A stretch of 12,914 nt of DNA. It comes from an uncultured Lachnospiraceae bacterium. GTDB taxonomy: Bacteria > Bacillota > Clostridia > Lachnospirales > Lachnospiraceae. The notes under the pieces were generated by a model. The model was not told where the DNA came from and ran no database searches. It saw nothing but the letters and a program-made list of their open reading frames with translations. Shown here in pieces: positions 8,101-12,914 of this stretch (positions are counted from its first letter, which is position 1; each line of letters begins with the position of its first letter). The position numbers and the translations under genes are program-made. Where the stretch lies: assembly GCA_947174615.1 (NCBI GenBank), contig CAMWJQ010000058.1, positions 1 to 12,914 on the forward strand, in the 5' to 3' direction.

Positions 8101-11100
8101 CGTCGCCGCCGTCAAGGGAGGTCGCTTTCAGCGTCACTTTGGTTTCACTCTTTACATCCTTTGCTGTGACAATCTTCTTCTCTGCATCAATCTCAAGACA
8201 GTTTTTGGGATTCATCTCCCATTTTAGTCCCTCGTCGGTCACATCTGTGGGGGTAAACTTAGGGACAAGTCTCACGCTGCATCCGCTGGTCAGCAGCACC
8301 CTGCCTTGGGAATCCAGCACAACGGGGGTGTTTTTATCGACCTCCTTTGGCTCGAGCACAAAGGACTGCACAATCCGCTTGGTCCTGATTGTGGTTTTCC
8401 CGGATTTGTTGCTTCCGTCCTTTGTCAGCGCAGTCACCTCTGCTGTGCCGCTGATATTGCCGGTAACAACGCCGCTTTCCTTGTCATCGAATTTGACCAC
8501 AGAAGAGTTGTTGGAGGACCATGTAACCTTCTGGCTTGCATTGCTTGGTGAAATCACAGCGCTGAGCGCATCGACAGGCTGTTTTAATTTCTTTGTACCG
8601 ACGGCAATAAATTTCTTTGTCACCAGATCATAGATCACCGTCTTCTCCGTGACATCCTCCTCACCCAGCTTCACTTTGACACCAGTTGCAAGAGGCAGCA
8701 CCGTGACATCGATCGTCTCCGAAGAAATTTTATCTCCATCCTCAACCGTAAATTTCACCTTGACAGGCTTCCCTGACGGCGTCGGCTTGATTCCCTCCAC
8801 GACTGCCCTTGGCTTCCCTGACAAAGCATTCTGCTTCGGCGTAATCTTCACATATTCATTCTGTGTGGGTCCCCACTGGATTTCGGCATCCTCCGAAAAT
8901 CCTTTTGTGACTGCCTCCAACGTAATCGTTTCTTTGACTGCAATATCTAATTCTGAGAGTTCCGCGCCATCGTCAGCCCTCCTGATATGGATAATCGTTT
9001 CATCATCTGTGACCGTCACCCTAAGCTCCAGCACCTTTGACAGAGAATTGTCCTTTAAAGTTCCCTTGATGGTTGCCCTGCCTGCTGCCTCTGCCCGGAT
9101 TGTCCCTTTCTCATCAACTGTCACTGCCGACGTATTGCTAGACTCCCACACCATTTCCGCATTCTGCGGCTTCTCTGGTGTATAGCGCACTTTGATCGTG
9201 TACTCCTCGCCGATTATCAGATGGAGGCTCTCCTGAATGAGTTCCATGTCCTCCACAACGGACTCTTTTTTCCACTTTGCATACAAAGTCAGCGGCGCTT
9301 TGATCTGGCTGCTGAAATTATAGGAAGCATTGAAACCCGCATCGGTATACCAGCCTTGAAACTCCGCATAGCTCTTGGTCGGCTCCTCAGGCTGGTTCAC
9401 AGTACTGTCACGGTTTACCAGCTCAAAATAAGCGCTCCCTGAACAGCCGCCGTTTAACTCAAAGACTACCGGATAACGATAATCCGGTTCCGACTGCCAG
9501 CTCAGTATCGGATATCCTTCATTGATCCGGCTGCTGTCTGAAGAAAAGCTTCCTCCAAGGACTGACAATGCCTCCTGTGATCTCAAACCGCTGGTAGTCT
9601 TAGCCATCTCCGTGTCTGAGACGCCGCCTTCCTCCCGAAAGAAGGCAATCTCACGTTCATCCCCAACATAGAGACAGTTCGCATAGGAGGTATCCTCCTC
9701 ACTGCCGAAAAATCCCACAAGCATTGCTGCATACGATCCATCCTCGCCAGTTACATTCCCCGCATTATAGCAGTTGGATAAAGAGCCTTTATAGATAATA
9801 CCTGCGATACCGCCAAGGTACTGCGTCGCTTTTGTCGCACGTATGTTTCCTGTGTTATAACAGTTCTCTATCGGCACCCTGTAACTCTTGCCCGTGCTTC
9901 CTAAGATCCCGCCAATTCCCTGAGACTTGATCGTCCTGCCATTGCCATTGACTGTTCCCTGATTAAAGCATTCGCTGATGCTGTATTCCCGATTTCCATT
10001 ATACAGACCTGCAATACCGCCGACGTTCGCCAGACCAGTTACCGATCCAGTGTTCCCACATCTTGTAATCGTTCCGGATGTCGTTGCGGCAATCCCGCCA
10101 ATATTCTTATCCTCTCCGCTGACATTGGCATAATTATAGCAGTCACTGATGGTTCCTATCTTATTTTGTGCCGCAATTCCGCCTGCCTCACCGATTTCCT
10201 GCGAATGATTTTTCTGGCGGACTGCCCCATAGTTTGTACAGTCTGTGACCTCGCCTTCATTGATGCCCACGATACCTGCCACGATGTAAGCGCCCTCTAC
10301 GCTCATATAATTGGCACAGCCTTTTATGCTGTCGGACTCCCTTGATGTGTTTGTTCCAACGATCCCGGTAACGACTGCTGACTTGGACTGGATGCTGCCT
10401 GAAGCATAGCAGTTCCGAATCACCCCGTTATTTCTGCCAGCGATACCGCCGATGTCTTTTTCCGCATCCTCTGTACCTGCTGCCGCCGTGATTCTTCCAG
10501 AAAAAACACACTCCTCGACGGTTCCTTCGTTTGCACCCACAATTCCGGCTGTAAAATCCATATTGGCGCCCGCCTCCAGACTGCCGGTGACAACACAGTT
10601 TGTTATTGTCCCGTCATTGCGTCCTGCAAGGACTCCTGCTGAGCGTTCCCCTGACATCGTTGCATTGCTGACATGCAGGTTTTTCACCACCGCTCCTGAC
10701 TGAATGACAGGAAACAGCCCCTGATCCACTTTTAGGTTCTGTATAGAATATCCGTTTCCGTCAAACGTACCAGAAAACCTTCCGCCAAAATAGGCTGTCT
10801 CTGATTTCATATCCACATTGCACGCCAATGTCACTGTACAGCCGTCATAATCAGCGTTTCCAGACAGAAACCCTAAAAACTGGTCCCTGTTTTCTATCCT
10901 GTACTCATTTGGTGCGATCTCCACAGGAGTCTGGACAGACGCATATGCCTTCGGTGCTGCAATGCGAAATGATGATAGCGTTTTTGTGGTTTTCAGACTA
11001 TGTACAGACGCGTCAACCTCCGGAATCGGAACTGATGTTTCCTCCTCGTCAAGAAGGATTGTCTCTTCTTCTGTAATTTCCTCCGTAGTTTCCGTCTCGA

Positions 11101-11665
11101 CAGCTTCTGTTTCCGTAGTTTCTGCATCCGTAGCTTCCGTCTCCGTAGCTTCCGTCTCCGTAGTTTCCGTATTGACCGTTTCCGTCTCTATGGGTTCTGT
11201 TTCTATGATTTCTGTACTTGAGTTTTCGTCCTCGCTCTCAGATGTGCTTTCGCCGGTTTCTGTCTCCGTTTCCGGCGCTGTTCCAGATTCCACGGCACTG
11301 ACTGTCTCCGTCTCTGTAGTGTCTGTCATGCCCGTCTCATCTTCTGTTATCGTCGATGACGGTGTCTCCTCTACAGTTCCCGTCTCCGCCGACTCAACTT
11401 CCGGTTCGCGCTCCGGCTCTGTGCCTTCTTCCGGCACACTGCTTTCCGGCTGGCTTTGCTCACTCCCTGCATGCTGCTGCCCGCTGTCATCCGGCGCGCT
11501 CTCCTGCGCCGAGAATGTGTCCTGCTCCGCAGCAGTCTGTATCTCATACCCATCCGCCTCAGCTGCATGCGCCGTCCCTGCCGATGGCAGTTCGGTCACA
11601 ATCATAGCTGCCGACAAGATCACAGCGGCTGCTCTCCTGATTCGTTTAAACCCCTTGTACTGCAT
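5153..11665 (-). CDS. Giant secreted protein: Thr/Glu linker, GLUG repeats, InlB-B-type repeat, about 14 bacterial Ig-like (BIg2) modules
   Basis: A 2170-residue secreted protein. The signal peptide has a KxxKRIRR basic end, a hydrophobic core (about 11-24) and a likely cut after THAA near residue 35. A low-complexity Glu/Thr/Ser linker follows (about 45-215). A GLUG array of about 11 units (about 342-665) has the pattern GGIAGxNxGTIxNCYxxGxV. An InlB-B/Listeria-Bacteroides type repeat lies at about 731-798 (VVFELNGG ... YTDAGF ... LYAKW). From about 806 to the last residue there are about 14 Ig-like modules of 75-110 residues with the BIg2 signature W-x-S-S-x-x-x-x-A-x-V-D-x-x-G-x-V-T-A and an ending like ITATAADGS. 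Modules 2 and 4 are divergent. The protein ends within the last module: no LPXTG, SLH or choline-binding segment is seen. Such proteins are usually surface adhesins or matrix components; the ligand is unknown. The start at 11665 is chosen by AGGAGG 6 nt upstream. An ATG at 11680 has no such site. Confidence 0.9.
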   Translation of the reverse strand: MQYKGFKRIRRAAAVILSAAMIVTELPSAGTAHAAEADGYEIQTAAEQDTFSAQESAPDDSGQQHAGSEQSQPESSVPEEGTEPEREPEVESAETGTVEETPSSTITEDETGMTDTTETETVSAVESGTAPETETETGESTSESEDENSSTEIIETEPIETETVNTETTETEATETEATDAETTETEAVETETTEEITEEETILLDEEETSVPIPEVDASVHSLKTTKTLSSFRIAAPKAYASVQTPVEIAPNEYRIENRDQFLGFLSGNADYDGCTVTLACNVDMKSETAYFGGRFSGTFDGNGYSIQNLKVDQGLFPVIQSGAVVKNLHVSNATMSGERSAGVLAGRNDGTITNCVVTGSLEAGANMDFTAGIVGANEGTVEECVFSGRITAAAGTEDAEKDIGGIAGRNNGVIRNCYASGSIQSKSAVVTGIVGTNTSRESDSIKGCANYMSVEGAYIVAGIVGINEGEVTDCTNYGAVRQKNHSQEIGEAGGIAAQNKIGTISDCYNYANVSGEDKNIGGIAATTSGTITRCGNTGSVTGLANVGGIAGLYNGNREYSISECFNQGTVNGNGRTIKSQGIGGILGSTGKSYRVPIENCYNTGNIRATKATQYLGGIAGIIYKGSLSNCYNAGNVTGEDGSYAAMLVGFFGSEEDTSYANCLYVGDEREIAFFREEGGVSDTEMAKTTSGLRSQEALSVLGGSFSSDSSRINEGYPILSWQSEPDYRYPVVFELNGGCSGSAYFELVNRDSTVNQPEEPTKSYAEFQGWYTDAGFNASYNFSSQIKAPLTLYAKWKKESVVEDMELIQESLHLIIGEEYTIKVRYTPEKPQNAEMVWESSNTSAVTVDEKGTIRAEAAGRATIKGTLKDNSLSKVLELRVTVTDDETIIHIRRADDGAELSELDIAVKETITLEAVTKGFSEDAEIQWGPTQNEYVKITPKQNALSGKPRAVVEGIKPTPSGKPVKVKFTVEDGDKISSETIDVTVLPLATGVKVKLGEEDVTEKTVIYDLVTKKFIAVGTKKLKQPVDALSAVISPSNASQKVTWSSNNSSVVKFDDKESGVVTGNISGTAEVTALTKDGSNKSGKTTIRTKRIVQSFVLEPKEVDKNTPVVLDSQGRVLLTSGCSVRLVPKFTPTDVTDEGLKWEMNPKNCLEIDAEKKIVTAKDVKSETKVTLKATSLDGGDASYEMEFVIIPKVESIEIYDTRDMKRPVNGKTIGVNPEMDSKTFMLRVKNKPDYASQVVLWKSANTKVAAVTDHQDGSCTVTVNGYGKTDITATAADGSGVTASVSVNVSSLVSSIKITGSNKLAKGGKIKLKAEVLPKSAENKAVYWESDDKAIATVDKNTGEVTGISKGLAEITATAADGGGAYGTITIKVTDPVKTFDLMIPDGNTNLEDDVIVTDKVVGIDLDAGMETYTLAARILPEEASHIVEWKSSNEKIATVDEKGTITAKSLGRAIITATTTDGSNKTAKTTVNVATLVRSISITGSHYVGAGQSIQLHAEVTDKDAANKSVIWTSSDKNAVVVDESGLVTAVSRTGEAAAKITAEAADGSGKYAEHIVYVMGKSDKIQITEFEGRFVDSDKKSSEVDIRNLNSLRRVSFVAELDGGSLQQGDYRKEVEWSTSNKSIAEVVSVQSNYDSSEAVIQIKKEGTVTITARTTDGSNREDSYTLKLIDTDPDVKITGPRQVANGKKIQLATEGSVAVSWSSSDTSLATVDAKGKVTAKKNVSGTVTIRATSTKGTLKNDDYYIEVCPAVSGVDILVNGESCKDEKIGMDLIKGYTLDEGKTWNKNLTLYAAVQGATYDDRVTWKSNKTAVAAVDQNGNVEIKKNGTAVITATATDGSGKKAKVTLVVAKQITKIEPEDGIQDIYVGYKKSVQLKLAYKPLAATTKKVTWESDDKSLVSVNKSGKITVKKPFGSGDYDTSSDNNVIVRARAADGSKVSCEFRIHFVAPATKVQVVERVDNIDKEYEAVVGIDIDTNDAKTKLKANLTSTSSYASQYGVSQKVTWKSSNESIAEVKPNDDGSCTVIGHSNGKVTVTATAADGSKKTGKVTVYVGKLIQSIDTTKDIQGIKDNEGREVITLYAKSIANKKTLQLSDKLIINPITATNKKLTYKSSNTKLVSVSASGKLTAKKRGAEDVIITITTNDGSGVKKEIVVRVLQ
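9671..10642 (-). repeat. GLUG-repeat array within the giant protein
   Basis: About eleven units of 26-36 residues (protein residues about 342-665), each with a G-G-I-A/V-G-x-N start, a turn, and a Cys-bearing strand such as NCYASG or ECFNQG. The Cys residues fall at about 357, 386, 419, 450, 476, 509, 536, 566, 602, 632 and 664. GLUG repeats are known in secreted proteases and adhesins and are thought to form a beta-solenoid. The units differ at the DNA level, so the array is old rather than recently expanded. Confidence 0.8.
11081..11173 (-). repeat. In-frame 15-bp degenerate tandem repeat encoding TETEA-type pentads
   Basis: Inside the linker of the giant gene, a 15-base unit (plus-strand form tccgtagcttccgtc) repeats with small changes, giving pentads such as TETEA-TETEA-TDAET-TETEA-VETET. 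More diffuse Thr/Glu/Ser repetition continues on both sides, from about 11040 to 11410. The unit is a multiple of three, so gain or loss of copies would keep the frame and only change linker length. The acidic, Thr-rich content suggests an extended stalk, possibly glycosylated; that is inference. Confidence 0.7.
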
Positions 11666-11671
11666 CTTTTT

Positions 11672-11677
11672 CCTCCT
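11672..11677 (-). promoter_or_regulatory. Consensus ribosome binding site that sets the start of the giant gene
   Basis: Minus-strand AGGAGG lies 6 nt before the ATG at 11665. It overlaps codons 2-4 of the longer reading from the ATG at 11680, which itself has no Shine-Dalgarno sequence upstream. The shorter start also gives a normal signal peptide. Confidence 0.8.
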
Positions 11678-11764
11678 CATTCAGTTTCGAAAATCCACTA
11701 AACAAACTTTTCCCCGTCTATTCTATAATATTTCTCTGCAATTTTCCATAAAATTCATATAAAT

Positions 11765-11793
11765 TTTACAATTCTTTCCTTATTTTATATAAG
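11765..11793 (+). promoter_or_regulatory. Sigma-A type promoter for the solute-binding lipoprotein gene
   Basis: TTTACA (11765-11770) and TATAAG (11788-11793) are each one mismatch from the -35 and -10 consensus and are separated by exactly 17 bases. Transcription would start near 11800, leaving an 85-base leader before the ATG at 11885. The rest of the 219-base divergent gap (11666-11884) is AT-rich. On the minus strand, -10-like sequences near 11720-11730 could serve the giant gene, but I find no matching -35. No riboswitch or clear operator was recognised. Confidence 0.6.
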
Positions 11794-11884
11794 ATGCGCA
11801 GGATGCCCGCGAAATCCGGATTGCTAAAATCTCCAAAAAATGCTATCATTACTATGGAAAATGATTACGATAATGGAGAACGCC

Positions 11885-12914
11885 ATGAATACAAAACACA
11901 AACCTTACTTATTATTTCTTATGCTCCCCCTCGTCTTATCGGGATGCCAACGCAAAACGCCCGCGCCTGCGGTGCAGCCACAGACGCTATCCCCCGTCTC
12001 TGACACCGTCCATCTGACGGTCTGGGGCGCGGCGGAGGACGAGGAGCTGCTTCGCCAGATCATCGACGGATTTGAGGCAGCATACAGCGGGCAGGCAGAT
12101 TTTGACATCACCTGCACCCCGCAGAGCGAAAGCCACTGTACGGACGCGTTGATGGCTGATCTGGAGAACGGCGCCGATGTGTTTGCCTTTGCAGATGATC
12201 AGCTCAACACCCTCGTCGCAGCCGGCGCCCTCGAGCCCGTCAGCAATCCGGCTTCTGTCATGGAAACCAGCCTGCACGAAGCCGTCCTCGCGGCATCAGT
12301 CAATGATACGATCTATGCGCTGCCGCTGACGGCAGACAACGGCTACTTTCTATATTATAATAAAGATTATTTCACGGAGGAGGACATCCTCTCTCTCGAC
12401 CGGATGCTTTCTATCGCAGCCGAACAAGGCAAAAAAGTCTCGATGGAATGGTCCTCTGGCTGGTACGTGTACGCGCTCTTTGGCAATACTGGGCTCACCG
12501 TAGGCTTAAACGATGACGGCATGACCAACTACTGTACATGGAACGCTGCGGATGGCAGTATCAAAGGCATTGATGTCGCACAGTCCATGATGGAGATCGC
12601 AAGCCATCCGGGCTTTGTCAGCACCGATGATGCCGGTTTTCTCGAGGGTGTTCAAAATGGACAGATCATCGCGGGCGTCAATGGCGTATGGAATGCTGTC
12701 GCTGTCGAAAAAGTCTGGGGCAGCAGCTTCGGCGCGGCAAAGCTTCCTTCTTACACCTGCGCCGGACAGCAGGTACAGATGGCTTCCTTCTCCGGCTACA
12801 AACTTATCGGCGTCAACGCCTACTCCAAAGAAAGACTGTGGGCATCAAGGCTTGCCGAGTGGATTGCAAATGAGGAGAATCAAAAACTTCGCTTCCTGAT
12901 GCGCGGTCAGGGTC
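11885..12914 (+). CDS. Sugar ABC transporter substrate-binding lipoprotein, MalE-like (3' end cut off by window edge)
   Basis: 343 codons are present and the frame is still open at the edge. The N-terminus is a lipoprotein signal with the lipobox LSGC at residues 18-21, so Cys21 should be lipidated and the protein tethered to the outer face of the membrane. The mature part follows the family 1 solute-binding pattern: LTVWGAAEDEELLRQIIDGF near the start, YALPLTADNGYFLYYNKDYF (the MalE-like hinge and ligand segment), then GVNGVWNA, FGAAKLPSY, and near the break GYKLIGVNAYSKERLWASR with EWIANEENQKL. This resembles maltose/maltodextrin-binding proteins of Firmicutes; the exact sugar is inferred. 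GGAG lies 6 nt before the ATG, and a good promoter lies at 11765-11793. The gene is divergent from the giant secreted-protein gene. Permease genes would be expected beyond the right edge. Confidence 0.9.
   Translation, partial: MNTKHKPYLLFLMLPLVLSGCQRKTPAPAVQPQTLSPVSDTVHLTVWGAAEDEELLRQIIDGFEAAYSGQADFDITCTPQSESHCTDALMADLENGADVFAFADDQLNTLVAAGALEPVSNPASVMETSLHEAVLAASVNDTIYALPLTADNGYFLYYNKDYFTEEDILSLDRMLSIAAEQGKKVSMEWSSGWYVYALFGNTGLTVGLNDDGMTNYCTWNAADGSIKGIDVAQSMMEIASHPGFVSTDDAGFLEGVQNGQIIAGVNGVWNAVAVEKVWGSSFGAAKLPSYTCAGQQVQMASFSGYKLIGVNAYSKERLWASRLAEWIANEENQKLRFLMRGQG

Noticed and set aside
8139..9185. Two long plus-strand open frames (8139-8633 and 8649-9185)
   Set aside because: Both lie inside the coding region of the giant Ig-like protein, show hydrophobic/Ser-rich shadow composition and no domain.
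11081..11410. Short repeated units that might suggest a CRISPR array
   Set aside because: The units are 15-bp, in frame, contiguous and coding, with no unique spacers.
11681..11730. Perfect TATAAT at 11724-11729 on the plus strand
   Set aside because: There is no acceptable -35 at 16-18 bases upstream, and a much better promoter pair lies closer to the gene at 11765-11793.
10962..11762. Plus-strand open frame of 266 codons rich in SVSVVSVS repeats
   Set aside because: It is the exact antisense of the Thr/Glu repeat and signal peptide of the giant gene. Its regularity comes from the repeated codons opposite, and it has no ribosome binding site.
11794..12003. Small plus-strand frame overlapping the start of the lipoprotein gene
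   Set aside because: It overlaps the lipoprotein gene out of frame, and the lipoprotein reading has the better ribosome binding site, a lipobox and clear family motifs.
11905..12277. Minus-strand open frames of 70 and 96 codons at the right end
   Set aside because: They are antisense to the solute-binding protein gene and encode no recognisable domain.

Overview
The window looks like a chromosomal segment of an anaerobic Firmicute, most probably of the Lachnospiraceae. This is inferred from the style of the proteins, not from a marker gene: a GLUG/InlB-B/bacterial-Ig giant secreted protein, a Gram-positive lipoprotein sugar-binding protein, AGGAGG-type ribosome binding sites and a clean hairpin-plus-T terminator. 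No rRNA, tRNA, CRISPR array, insertion sequence or phage gene is visible.

Layout. Five genes lie on the minus strand, reading from right to left. A 2170-residue secreted protein (5153-11665) comes first and is closed by a strong intrinsic terminator (about 5106-5144). It is followed by a tight four-gene unit: an AlgI-like MBOAT acyltransferase (3550-5022), a membrane-anchored SGNH/GDSL-like protein (2259-3584, overlapping the end of the MBOAT gene), an AsnB-type glutamine amidotransferase (313-2205), and a UbiA-superfamily prenyltransferase resembling decaprenyl-phosphate phosphoribosyltransferase, which runs off the left edge (1-311). At the right edge one gene is divergent on the plus strand: a lipoprotein solute-binding protein of a MalE-like sugar ABC transporter (11885 to beyond the window), with a good sigma-A type promoter in the divergent intergenic region.

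How the genes may work together. The MBOAT and SGNH proteins form the kind of pair used to move an acyl group across the membrane and place it on an extracellular glycan (compare AlgI with AlgJ/AlgX, DltB with DltD, PatA with PatB). Their coupling to an AsnB-type amidotransferase and a polyprenyl-phosphate pentosyl-type UbiA enzyme suggests a cell-envelope or exopolysaccharide locus in which a lipid-linked sugar is made and the glycan is decorated by acylation and possibly amidation. The target glycan cannot be named from this window. The giant secreted protein has its own terminator and may be only a neighbour. It has a Thr/Glu pentad-repeat linker, a cysteine-bearing GLUG array of about eleven units, one InlB-B-type repeat and about fourteen Ig-like modules. 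It has no LPXTG or other cell-wall anchor that I can see.
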